This document shows, one piece after another, positions 46,901 to 58,899 of a stretch of DNA of 60,000 nt (positions are counted from its first letter, which is position 1; each line of letters begins with the position of its first letter). Origin of the DNA: Membranipora membranacea (taxonomy: Eukaryota > Bryozoa > Gymnolaemata > Cheilostomatida > Membraniporidae); NCBI GenBank assembly GCA_914767715.1, contig OU612065.1:22508001-22568000 (forward strand), written 5' to 3'. The position numbers and the translations under genes were made by a program. The notes under the pieces are model-generated. The model was not told the DNA's origin and searched no databases. It saw nothing but the letters and a program-made list of their open reading frames with translations.

Positions 46901-49900
46901 GTAGATTTGTAAACTGAGTGTGAATTTTGGACAAGCCACATGTTAAATCTAAACTTAGTCCCTAGCTGCAGCACTTCATCGCAAGAAATAGTTATAAGCA
47001 AAACACGCAAAAGACACCGGCAGAAATCATTTGATTCACAGTTTTAGAGAGTGAGAGAAAACTAATTATGTACAAACCTCCACAATGTCAGATGCTGCCA
47101 CATCAGACATATCTATTGTTGTCTCAAAGAATTTCCAACCCGCACCCTGGTTACCATTAAAGATTTCAGCCAGACGATTACTTGAAGACGGAGATGCGCC
47201 ATTCACCGATCGATGCAACTCTAGGCTGCCCATGCTGAAAAATAAAGAGAACCCAAATTTATGAGGACGATGGAAGCTTGGATATTATATGTCTATGTCC
47301 CTGTCCATGTCAGGAAAGTTTTCATGTCAAAAAGGAGGTGGGCTTTATGTTGTATATAGCTGATTGTTCATTGATTGCTCTCATTGGCAATGAGGCATGC
47401 TGTAGTTTTCTGTTCAAGCTGTAGTTGTATTGCAAAAATGAGGGATCGTGATTCACAGCCAGATAAAAAAGTATCCATTAAAAGTAGCTCTCTCAAGTAT
47501 TAGTACGAGTATGAGTACCGAAAACGCTTGACCGTTAAAACTGTACACATCATCAGAAAAAGTTGCAAACGAACGTTGATCCATATCCACTGTAGTAGAG
47601 TGACAGTATTTTATCTTGGTGTGACAGAGGGTTTGTTTTGATGAAGGCAGTAGATCCTGTGCTGATTGACGATGACTCATAGTATAAATATGAAGTCCCT
47701 TTGTAAGCCTCCGTCGGTCCCGTATTTGAAGAAGGAGTTCCACCTGTAAAATTTAATTTAATTCATCAATTAAATGTAAGCTCTAGGTTTATAAACTAAT
47801 CATCATTTTCGATGAATGCGAGATTGTGAGACAATTTGCATTTGCCTCCTGCTCCTCCGTTACATTTAAAAATATTTGTACATATGAGAAATCCGATGAT
47901 GTTGTTTGCCGGCGATGTAGACCAATTTAATCAAAACTATGTGCGCTCATGTGTCATTGACCTGTCATCACTTTTATTCTTAAACTTTCTCATAAACCAG
48001 TAGTGCCTTCATATTTCATTATATTCTCTGACAATTTGAGAAGTAAAAGGAAGTTGATTTGCCCACCCATCATGGTGGCTGAGCAAATCAGTTAGGTGGC
48101 ATGGTGCTTTATAAACCACAGCCAAACTAATCAAGACTCACATAGTCATAAGATTATGTATAAATGGAAAACTCTTATGGTGCAGGGGATGTCATCTAGG
48201 GTTAGTACACCAGTTTAAGATTAGCCTTAGGCCAATGTACAAGCTCTGCTCATTTGTTGGGGCTGGGGAGATGATCAAAACTGTGTCTTAGACATGTAGA
48301 GTCTATTTGATGAATGATCATATATCGCAGATTAACACTGTATGTATATGTCTTTAAAACAGAAATATCTCCAGCTTCATGGGACAGATTGATAATAATA
48401 ATATTAATCATAATATCCTAATGTGGTTTCCTTTCCTACCATAATAAATAATATTAACATATTCAGGTTCAAGTAATACTTATTCGTCAAAAAAGATGAG
48501 CTCTCACCTGTGTTGTATATCGGATCGTAATTATCTCCTCCAACATATATGTCCAACATTTCATCACACTGTGTATCGTAAGGCTCAAAGCCACAGGTTA
48601 AATCACCAGAAAGTTCAGCACACTCATAGTTACCTGCTCCTGTGTCAGTGCAGGCTCGAGCCCCACATGGGTAGTTATAGCAGGATGATGATGCTACAAT
48701 CACAAAATTTCACTTTTATACATGCAGCGGCCATGTTGATATCATATTTACTGTTATAAAGAATGTAAAGTGCACAAATCAGCAGTCATTTTTAATTCAA
48801 TGTAAAGTTCAATGATATTCGGCAAGCATCTTGATGGATGAAGGTAAGCATTTTGTTACATAACCCGTCGGCATAGCAAAGTATAGGATAGTATAATACA
48901 GCCAGTCCTTATTAGTGTCCGCTTTCCCAGACACCTTGAAAGGTTGGCTGTGAATACAGTTAGGGATATTATGACGACACAAAAAACAACACAGGTAATC
49001 TGCTGAACACTCTGCCGCGGCCGGCAAGCTGTCTGGTCAGGGTGGAGAGTTTTGGGGGCTCAAACTTACTGAACACTATATATTAGTATTTGTGAATGAA
49101 ACATGGTATTCAGTAGACATTTTGATGACAATCTCGCATGACAATTTGAATGAAAAGCCAATCTCAGTTTAATTGAATGCAAAAGAGGGATACTACGCAG
49201 TCGTGCGTAAAAATTTGAAAATCATGATAAGAAATACCCTGCACTTACATGAAGGACAGGACCCGGGAGAAAACTTGATGGCATCAATGCCAATGTTTCC
49301 TGATTGCGTTTGCTGCGTTGTTAGTGCTTCAAACAAAATCTGAAATAAATCATAACATTCAACCATATTAATTATGACGTATAAGGCTAGCTATAATACT
49401 TCTACGATCTATATGGTTAATTTTTGACTGAAAGAGTGAGATTACACGCGTTTTGATTTCACCCAGTGCACTATGATTATAAATTACCCACACTCGTCAG
49501 GGATTTGTTCGTTCATGTGAATTAGCCAATGAAGAACAGTTTAACAACCTATAACTGGTAAGTGGCGATCTAATAGTATTGCTTAATTACAGTAATTTTC
49601 TCTGTAATTTATATCTGTTTGTCAACAAGCATGAATTTTCAAATTCAAGGAATCATTTAACTGGCATAAATCATTGCCTGACCGAATAGCTGACCATGCA
49701 CAGGACAAGTACCATCTATCAACATGAAAATCGGCTATTTTATAATGGCACTCATCATGTTGAGACGAAAACGCATTTAGAGTCAATAACTACATAAGAG
49801 TGAGGGCTGTTATTTTGGTTATACAACCTCAAGGTTATTTCCCTGTTCGAAGTCATGGCGCCTCTGTGAAGTGGCTGTATTTTTCAAAATTTCTCTCTGT

Positions 49901-52900
49901 TGTTGGCAAGTGGGAGCATAGATCTACTCTAAAGTTACTGCTATGATTGTGGACGAGACAACCTCATATGTAATAAATTAGGAGGAAGAGTCGAGAACCT
50001 AATGCATAACTGTTTGAATATACACAGAATTTTACCTCAACCATGTCAGTTTCCAGCAATCCAGTGCCGTCAATTTCCAGAAGATTCCTCTGCCAATTTG
50101 TACTGCTTGATGATCCGACTTTGTTAAACAGCGAGGCACCCTTAACTCCGTTCACAACTTTATACACGTTGAGTTGCCCGCTGGAGCTTCCGTAGACGGC
50201 ATGCTGGAAGTCAAGGCACCAGGTGCTACCTACAATTAAATGGTATATTAGAATCAATATAATGGTATATAACTATAATTAATATTACATAATTATAAAT
50301 AAATAAAATTAATATAATGCTACCTAAAAATAAATTGTATATTAAAATCAATATAATGATATATAATTGATATTAATTAATTAATATTAATAAGTTAATT
50401 ATAATTAGTATAGTGCTACCAATAGAATTAAATGGTATATTCTAATGTGTCAAAGCCAAATTAATATACAAATTATGATGAACAGCATGAATATTTCTTT
50501 GGTAACCAACCCAATTGCAGGTTGATATGAGAGATAATGAGATGGAAGCTTGCACTTACGAATTAAAATGTTTAGAAGTTGTGTTGAATGAGAATGACAC
50601 TTGCTTATGGCATGTATAGTAATTAGTGACCTGGCTCAAAATGATCAAATTGGCGGAATCAAATGCTTAGCAAATTTTTAATTTTGTAGAGACCTTTCTA
50701 TATGTGGTTGCTGTTGTTGTTGTTGTTGTTGAAAATTTGTAACACCAACATCAGACTAAGTGGAACTTATATAAAGCCTAAAAGGCAATTTTAGATGAAC
50801 CATTTAGGAGGGTGATAAGGTAACTTCGACATAAATTAAAACAAATAGAATCAATTATATATTTGATCACCCTGGTACTCACCGCCCACTTTTGTCGGAA
50901 TTATAGACATGGTACCCATTTGAGTAGTTCCAGTGGCTGATGTATACGCATTCCAGTAATTGACTCCCTCAGGAGCAGAATTAGGAACTATATCCCATTT
51001 TCTGCCTGCGCCTTGGGGATCATCAAAGTATTGATTTGGTTTCATAGCTCCACAAGAGCCAGATAAGCCATACTCAAATCCGCAGGTTACAGCATGTTCT
51101 GAAACGGGAAATAGTTAGAAATCTCTGTCGTGTCTCAAACTGAAAATCTACAACAATTATTTCGACTCACTCTACAGGGATAAGAACTGATTTTTTCGTT
51201 ACAGACCTGATATACGATAAAACTGCAGGGTTGTGAAGGGAACATTCATATATATTATGTTTTATTATATTATTATATTATATATTAATAGATATATGGA
51301 AGCGAATGTTCCACTACAGGATATATACAATTTGATCCTTACCTCTTGGTATGAGCACTTGCCATTTATCCCCAAAATGCTCCAACTTATTGAGGTAAAC
51401 CAGCAGTCATAGTCGTTCATATGAATTTATGGATCAGTGGTACAAAACATAGCGTGGCTATTTGTGGAGATATGCAATCAGTCAAAAGCTTTGTGTCAGA
51501 ATCTTAATAAAGCTATAAATCTGGCAGCTTTTTACACTAGCAACCTTCAAAAACTCAGGCAGGCTGCTTGACAAAAGTTTACAGGGGTCAGCTATAATAG
51601 ATTCCGAAATTGTGGAACAATCAAAGATGAGTAATGCGGTCAAGCAACCATACATGAATAGCCATATGCTTGTTCAGGGTCAGATACGTTCCCATCTTCC
51701 ATATAATATATATCAGTGGTCATAGTGCTTACCTGGGTATTGGCAGCTATATGTACCGTCATTATTGTCAATGCAGGGAACACCATGGCAAGGGTCTCCT
51801 CGGCATGCATCAAGCTTTGCTGTTACCGTGAATTGATATTTTCCATTTGCAGCTGAAGCTGTAGAAGAGCCCACAAACACGACTAGGAGAGTGTCTGGTC
51901 TGTCTGCTTCGGTGGTGGTTATCTCGAAGGTTGAGCTCGCCACTCCACAGAGTCTGTAATAAGAGCATAATTATTTATATGGTACCCATGATGGTGTAAC
52001 CATCGAACTTCTTGTCTGGAATAGCCATTGAATTCCATATCTGGAATAGCATCATTAGCTTTCTTTTGCAAAACAAAGGGCTTGCAAAAATAGCCAGTCC
52101 CTAGTAGCAATCTAGAAATGCCCTAATCATCGACACTGTAGGGGTATAATTACTGTTTGCAATTTTGTAAACAAGACAATTTCTCAGGCTAATTATTCAT
52201 GCTACTAGGGACAGCCAATCAGATAACAGTCAGATGGGTCCCTGTGTTTAGTGTCCTAACCGTATAACGCTATGATACTATTTCCATTCTAAGAGAAGAA
52301 TCTAATTCAGTGGGAATAGCATAATAAGCATTCTTTTGTCAAACAATGGGCTTGCGAAAATAGCCAGTTCCTGGTAGCATTATCGTAAAGCCCAAATCAT
52401 CAAGCTAGCAGGGACAGCCAATCGGACAAATGTCAGATCAGTCTTTGTGTTATATAGGGTCATGAAGAGAATAATTTATTGGGTGTAATCAAAGAGTCTC
52501 TAATTCCTTGGTGTAATTCACCACTGAAGTTCTTAAGTTATGATAGGATAACAACTAGATATGTCACACTTGTGAATATAGCTTCCAGGTCACTCACCTG
52601 TATGGTGATTCTTGTCCTATGATATTGTACTTTATATCTAGGACATGAGTGCAAGTAGGAAGATCCAATTCATCGACTTCTATTTTGAGAGAGTGACCAC
52701 TGGATGGAGCTTTGAATAGGTACGCACAATCTTCTCTGTCGTAGTTACTTGGATAGTTTTCTGATTGGATAGTTATACTTTGACCTGAGGTGAGGGTGGT
52801 GACAGAGCCACAGGTGGTAGTTGATACCTCTTCACATGTCGCACCGCCTGAAACAAAATAAATTCCTAAAATTAATTTTAGACTGAAATCAATCCAAAAC

Positions 52901-55900
52901 AAAGTATCAAGTATCCCATCGAATTTCCTAATTTCAGGGTTTTCTAGCCTTTCTACAGAGCATGATCCAATAAACAATGTTGAATATCAACCCCACAAAC
53001 AGGATTGATTGATGAATTAAAAAAAAAAAGAATTCCCAATTAACCTTCTAATAATAAGAACCAAAAAAAGAAGCGGAAAGATGGTGAGGCCAGTTGAAAG
53101 CGCAACCGTAAATATTATTTTGCATCCTCGTTAGCATTCAATCATCAATTGCTATTTCTGTCAGTTACCATAATATTCCATTCAAGCGAAGAAAGCACTG
53201 TTTAGCAGAGGGCAATGTGGAATAGCCCTCATGGTCTATGTGGTCTTTGTGGCCTATGTAGCTTTCACAGCCTATGTGGAATAGACTTCATACAAACCTA
53301 GATATGGTGGACAGAAACATTGACAGACTCCGTTATCCCTGCGAACATATCCATCATTTTCACAAGTATTAGTGCAGCCATCTGCGCAGTCATAGGCTCT
53401 GTTCAGTGCGACCTCATCATAATACGAGGCTGTTACTCTCTGGCCTATTAAGCTCTCTAATTCTGGTCTTGACATAGATATTGTCTTGGCACTGTTGATG
53501 CTGAATCCCTGCAAAATATCATCTTTCAAATGTGAGACATGGAATTAATTCATTTTGTCAAATCAAAGCTATTAAAATAATATGATGTTGTTTGCTGTGT
53601 TTAATACGATGAAAGAACCGTTTTTATTCATATCTGTGTTTTATATTGATGTAGCTCTTCTTCATGGTTTGAAATCGTAAACATAATTCTGTACCTGTGT
53701 ACAACGAATGACTGATGATGACATCCGTTTATTTCTTTGATACTTGTTTTTGGCCCTTCGACCTTCAGTACAGCCATTGATATGAATTTATGATATATAT
53801 CAGTGAGTAGAGCGTTATGGCTGTAGTTGTTGTGCCCTACAGAATGACATTCATACTCACACCAGCGCTATAGTGCATAACTGAGCCTGCGTCATAGGGT
53901 GCATTATCATAGATCAATCCTTCACCAAACGCCTGTTTAGCAAAGTTTCTCTCCCTTCCACTTTGAATGTTACCATACAACATTACTGACTGGCCGTCTC
54001 GATCGGCTCTCGAGTGCTCGTGAGCAAATCCAGCCGCGTGCCCAAACTCGTGCATTATTGTACCTGGCTGTGTAAACAAGAAAAGAGTAAGATTTTCTCT
54101 GTATTTTCCTCAGTGAATCTTTATCCGGCCAAGATTGGACAAAAACAGAAACTATTAGCCGACAATAATAATATACCAAAATACTATTTTTGGGTGTTAT
54201 TATCTAGAATGTACTTGTGACTCAAACAGTGTTGACTTAGTTTAAGTGCTCAGACAGTTGACAATGACAGTTGGTGGCATAAAATGATCAAACACTCCTT
54301 TCTGTCTGTTAGGGTAATGCCACAAACTGGACTTGCGGCAGTCTGAGCACTTAGACTAGCTTTCCTTAGATGGCATGGTCACATGTCATAGGTTTTACCA
54401 GTTTTAGGTGTTCTAATGCATTTGTCTATATCTTCTTGTGGAGGCGTACCTAATCATATCGTGCCAGAAAGACAAACAGTTGTGTATGGTTCACCGTTAT
54501 GTTTAAAAAAATGGACTGATCCAAAAAAGAATATCGCTCTCATCCGACGATTACTTACATTCATGCATTGAGGGTTGGAAGAAGACGAAAAGGCTAAATT
54601 CATATTCTGGGCTCCTCCTATGGTCCCTATAAATGATGAACATCCACCGCCATTGAAAATACTAATGTATCTACTCTGTGTGGTTCGCTCAGGGAATGTA
54701 ACACAACTTCTTCTCTCCCATTCGGCTACTGCATCACGGATCTCTTGTTCAACAAAGCCTAACTCGTTGGCTAAAAAAATATAATATAATATCCTTGTTA
54801 TGCAAGATAATGCAAAATGCTAAATCATTATGAATTATTGCATCGGAAATATATGTACATCGCCATCTATGACCATCAATGCCTTGCAGCCACAATGTAT
54901 ATATATATATATACTTTATGGACACCAGCCAATGTCACAGGACACTTGAGGCGCGTTAAAAATTAAAATAATTAAATGACAAATCATTGGTGCAAGAATT
55001 CGGCTCAATTCATGACATCTTAGGATCTAGCTTTTGAAACACATGACATCTTAGCAAACAGGACTTTCCTCGATATTCAGTATGGACAGTATGGTCATCA
55101 ATGTCATCAACAAAAGGTAAACTCTTTCTTGTATGAATACTCTGGAAACTTTCTATTCGTCTTCTTAACTTAGATATGGAACCAAAATGGACATGGGAAA
55201 GGCAACACAGATAGTACTCAAGATTTATAGAAAACTGCTTTTTCAATCTCGAACTTTATAGCAGCGTCTGCGCATAGGTTCATGTCATGGTATTTGAGAT
55301 CAATTTTGAGTTATGTTCGGAGAATCTTAAGTGGACTTGCAGTAACCTGTAAGAGGTTCCTGTTTTATATTTTATATAAGAATATTAGGGATACAGGGCT
55401 CTTTACAGAGAGTGAAGGATGTAGTCTATGACTTGCCAATAGTTACGGACAAGTCATCATTCTGACAGAATTGTCATGAATATTCTGCTGACTCTTGCAG
55501 TTTATCAACAAGGAAGGAGGTATGAGAAACGAGGAATGAGGTAGTCCTGGCCTGGTGGGAAGTAGACTGATTGACACCATGTAGTTTGACAGAAGAGGGT
55601 TGAGTATGTCAACAAACTCTGTGACATCCTGACCCTGTCATTTGGGATGGATCTTACCATCCTTTGTCTAGTCTCAACGGCTATCTTTAAGTTCTTGTTT
55701 TGTTTTTGTTTACTCATAATGATTATTCAATAAAGGTTTCAGCAAATCCCAGAAAACCCCCACCAACCTTCCCTGAAATACTATGTTTAGTTTAGGTATT
55801 ACTCACTGTGTGGAATGCCTAATATTAACAAGGCCAAATTTCAACATATGAGGTTGATGATACGCCCATGCTGTTGGTGTTTTAGTTGACCTCTTCCAAG

Positions 55901-57665
55901 TCCCAAAGCGGCACTCCTAGTTATCTTGCTAATCATTGAGGTAAGCAAAAAAGAAAAAATGAGCCAAATTTATGATCAATAAAGAGGAGTCATCTCAGCT
56001 CTATTGGTATACCCCCGTACTCATCACACGCACACAGAACTCTTTATGAGCTCAGATACAAAGATACTGTTGTCGGAGAAGGTGTACGCTTGCATGTCAA
56101 GCTGTAGCCGCAGCGCCATTGATGTTTGAAACTAAATTGTGTGTCTAGTGTGTCTAGCTGATAGCACCTCGTATAAACTTATATAATTGGAACATAACCA
56201 GTCTGAGAGATCAGACAAGTTTGTAAGCAATATAGATAGATCCCAACTTACGATAGCTGCTATCCACTATTGTCCATGGCATCTCCTTGTTTGGCCATCT
56301 ATTTACATAGTTTGAGGAATAAACTTTTCTTTTCTTCCTTCTTTTGTCATTGCTAGTTTTGTTCTGTAAAAAGTCCACCACCATCAATATTGACGAGGAA
56401 ATCAAACTTAATTTTGCTTTAAAATCAAAGGTTTATGCAAACGTGAAGATTAATTATACAAAATTGGATATAACGTTGCTGAGTGTTACTGTTTTGATGA
56501 TACTTGAAATGTTGCATTTCAACCCAACAACCAGGATTTCTTGATGGATTAAACAATCCAATTCTCCTCATTTTAACGATAGAAGCAAGATTCGACACTA
56601 AAAGGGTTCAACCTTTTCAGTTTACTTTTTTATTGCATAGGATAAAGTTTTTTTTGATACAGCAAAATGACTTTGGAATAGCAGAATGACACACCAAGGA
56701 GTTAGAAACAACTCCTTGGATAAACAGAGCAGCATAAAAGAGGTTCAGATGACCAATCCAACATATTAATTTAGAGTTTAGCTTGGGATATGGTGATTTT
56801 TGAAAACAAATTTCTCCCCTGAAAAATTCTACGGAAAGTATCCTGTATTGGTTCTCATAAATAATTATGCATCCTAGCTTACTCTTACAGCACGGCAAAA
56901 GGGTTAATAATTGATTCCATCCTTGAAAATAAAACGCCGACTGCATTCTAAGATAAGGGGCTGTAATTTCTTTCCGGGGGGAAAGTGTAACATATAATTA
57001 TCATCATTAAGTACGTGATTAGTGGGTGGTATTTTTGACACTCTTCTGATATTCTGCAAAGGGATTATGCTTTGAAATGAAAGCATTAACTTAAAGGGCA
57101 ACCAAGATTTCGCAGCAATGCATTAATGGGTAGTAAATAATGTGCTAGGCAGCATCAGCTTTGTGCATTACGCCATGCAAAACTCTAAGTAGTTGCTGAC
57201 TCTAAGCTGGGTAATACTTCAGTTTAGGGGAGGTTCGAAGACATTGCTATAATGATGATAGAGCACAGGCTAAATAATAACAGGAACAGGAAACTGCTCT
57301 GTGGTATTCCATTTTAGTTGAGTTTGAGTACCTGAGGGATAAAGTGTTTCACAAGAATTCTGGCTGAATAATCATCTGAATTGGATATTGTCTTTTTCCC
57401 TATGCAGAAGGAGCAATCTGCTATTAATCAATGAGAAGTTGTTTGAAACCCTGGTTGCCCTTTCAACATAACATGAATTAACAAGAATTTCGTTCAAACT
57501 GCTCCTATTTCAAATTCCAGAAATCCCGCAACACAATTAAGAGCACTAAGCTGGAGCGGTGCGTCCTGATATCAGAACTTCTCCACAGACATGGTATATG
57601 TGATATGATAAATGCATATGTATATGTAAATGTAAATGTATATGTATATGTAGATGTAGATGTAG

Positions 57666-57697
<32 letters not shown>

Positions 57698-57698
57698 A

Positions 57699-57763
<65 letters not shown>

Positions 57764-58899
57764 CGACTTACCTCAGAAGAAAGATCATTATTAACGATAA
57801 GATCAGGATCTATTATATCTCCTTCAATCAAGTCAAATTGTTCCGTATTATAGTTGTATATGGCATCTTCAATGTCTGCAAACTCATCCAGTACATCATC
57901 ATGTATAGGCTACAATATAACGTGAAAATTGGTTATAATTCAACTACAATTGGACAAATAATACAAAAAAGTCTCACCATAAAGTACCCTGCTAGATGAT
58001 TGCTAAAATATTCAGACAAATTCAGAGCCCAAAGTCAATATCAATGACATGATACCAGTAAACATTCGAGTCACTCTCTAATATGACAACTACTAAAATT
58101 TACACATGAGATACCAACTTGCCTTACCATCATTCGGTACAAATCCAAAGAGGTGTCTTAGTAGTATAATACTTGGACTCCCACCCAAGGCGTTTTACTA
58201 GTAGTATAATACTTGAACACCCTGTGAGGGACCTACCAATATCAATTCGTATATTCAAAGAAATTAACACATCTGAAAGATAACTCAAAGGTAATCCAGC
58301 ATAAACAAAACTTACTAAAGTCTTCACAACGAGTAAGTTCTACCACAAAATAATACATAATAATATAAGAGATTATTTTAGATTGCAGTAAGTCATGCAT
58401 GTAGCTGCCTGATTTCGACTTTCTGATTATTTATCAAAGCCGACACTGATAAAACATTACCTTGATTCTGTGGTTCTCTATAACTGCTAATCGTCTAGCA
58501 CTTCTTGCATCTGTATATGCCTTCCATCTTTTCTATAACATGAAATATTGTGTCCATATGTAAGAAAGCAGCTTGTATAAATACAAAGTTACATTGTGAT
58601 ATTACTGATTTGACTTCATATATTATGCAATCAAAACTAGACTAAATTGACCAAAAAACAAATTAGGTAGAGTATTATTATAATGCAATTTGAGACAAAA
58701 AAATTTTTTTTTTTCTTTTATTGACAGACTGTTTCATTTCATTAGCGAAATGTCTTCCAAGTGGTACCGAAAAAAAAGAGGAAAAGGAAAGAAGAATGAT
58801 AATATCCATTACACATACCTCGGCTTCGTCTCTGCCTCTACTTGGATTTGAAGCTACAAAGCTAAGCAACATACACAACAGAACGATAACGCCTTCCAT
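43971..58899 (-). CDS. Secreted astacin (M12A) metalloprotease with EGF, CUB, three MAM domains and TTTTP spacer
   Basis: Complete 19-exon model, 1263 residues (3792 nt): 58819-58899, 58461-58532, 57772-57909, 56252-56363, 54559-54770, 53861-54067, 53298-53508, 52598-52847, 51733-51953, 50883-51098, 50036-50229, 49249-49339, 48508-48693, 47575-47743, 47078-47234, 45875-46691, 44988-45197, 44606-44766, 43971-44057. Signal peptide [17 protein letters not shown]; propeptide with an IEGDI motif whose Asp82 fits the astacin aspartate switch; basic KRRKKRK (104-110) activation region; catalytic domain with [19 protein letters not shown] (zinc His 211, 215, 221; Glu212) and Met-turn SVMHY (267-271). 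All key residues are present. Then EGF-like, CUB, EGF-like, MAM1, EGF-like, MAM2, 46 TTTTP units and MAM3 to the stop. No TM helix. Zinc endopeptidase; substrates unknown. Only the donor of the 47575-47743 exon (gttcgt) is weak. Confidence 0.93.
45268..45680. mobile_element. Diverged foldback element in astacin intron 16
   Basis: Inverted ends: left agacagctgtctgtgctc followed by tttttggagttgc; right gagagaaggcaactccaaaa ... gcaaactgtctg. It is related to the element at 40006-40522. Gene B carries the homologous intron near 39461 without it (catagacag joins acatc), an empty-site comparison in the reverse direction. Arms are well degraded. Confidence 0.65.
45921..46610 (-). repeat. 46-unit 15-bp coding minisatellite (TTTTP)n
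   Basis: 690 bp of 15-bp units in astacin exon 16, each encoding Thr-Thr-Thr-Thr-Pro. Third codon positions vary among units (e.g. ggcgtgg, ggtgtgg, ggggtgg on the plus strand), yet every one of the 46 units gives TTTTP. The array joins MAM2 to MAM3 as a 230-residue, probably heavily O-glycosylated rod. The opposite strand is open too, as Val-Gly repeats, but has no independent support. Confidence 0.93.
52041..52440. repeat. Two copies of a foldback repeat in astacin intron 8
   Basis: Copy 1 (about 52041-52235) and copy 2 (about 52313-52440) share gaatagcat-at-agc-ttcttttg, then gggcttgc-aaaatagccag, and end in gggacagccaatc. Within each copy the left agccagtccctagtagca pairs with the right tgctactagggacagcc. 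Probably a small non-autonomous element inserted or duplicated twice. Confidence 0.65.
53870..53884 (-). other. Astacin Met-turn (SVMHY)
   Basis: Codons for Ser267-Val-Met269-His-Tyr271 at the end of exon 6. The SxMHY turn lies below the zinc site in all astacins, and its Tyr stabilises the transition state. Confidence 0.93.
54020..54052 (-). other. Astacin zinc-binding motif HExxHxxGFxH
   Basis: Codons for His211-Glu212-Phe-Gly-His215-Ala-Ala-Gly-Phe-Ala-His221, followed by EHSRADRD. This is the full extended astacin signature (HExxHxxGFxHExxRxDRD), with all zinc ligands and the general base Glu intact. Confidence 0.97.
55010..55260 (-). mobile_element. Decayed LINE reverse transcriptase fragment in astacin intron 4
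   Basis: The minus-strand frame has [24 protein letters not shown], similar in layout to the KDKLESFQSMCTRIVLPLIDDYD segment of the LINE relic at 26881-27387. It also matches downstream (FQKLDP versus SKLQSYE). A shorter and older piece of the same kind of element. Confidence 0.55.
57093..57463 (-). mobile_element. MITE in astacin intron 3 (copy 2)
   Basis: 371 bp with terminal inverted repeats AAAGGGCAACCAAGATTTC / GAAACCCTGGTTGCCCTTT. The interior is the reverse complement of the MITE at 30760-31140 (e.g. gcagcaatgcattaatgggt, taataacaggaacagga). More TIR mismatches than copy 1. No ORF. Confidence 0.87.
57612..57765. repeat. (TATATG)n hexanucleotide microsatellite
   Basis: Long run of tatatg with tagatg and aaatg variants in astacin intron 3, ending 6 bp short of the donor of exon 57772-57909. 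It yields spurious Tyr-Thr and Tyr-Val frames on the two strands. Confidence 0.93.
57817..57819 (-). other. Predicted aspartate-switch residue of the propeptide
   Basis: Codon for Asp82 in the IEGDI motif of exon 3. In pro-astacins a conserved FxGD Asp binds the catalytic zinc and keeps the enzyme latent. Here Phe is replaced by Ile at position 79. Confidence 0.7.

Noticed and set aside
57505-57853. Tyr-Thr and Tyr-Val repeat ORFs
   Set aside because: Products of the (TATATG)n microsatellite. The real exon 57772-57909 uses a different minus-strand frame.
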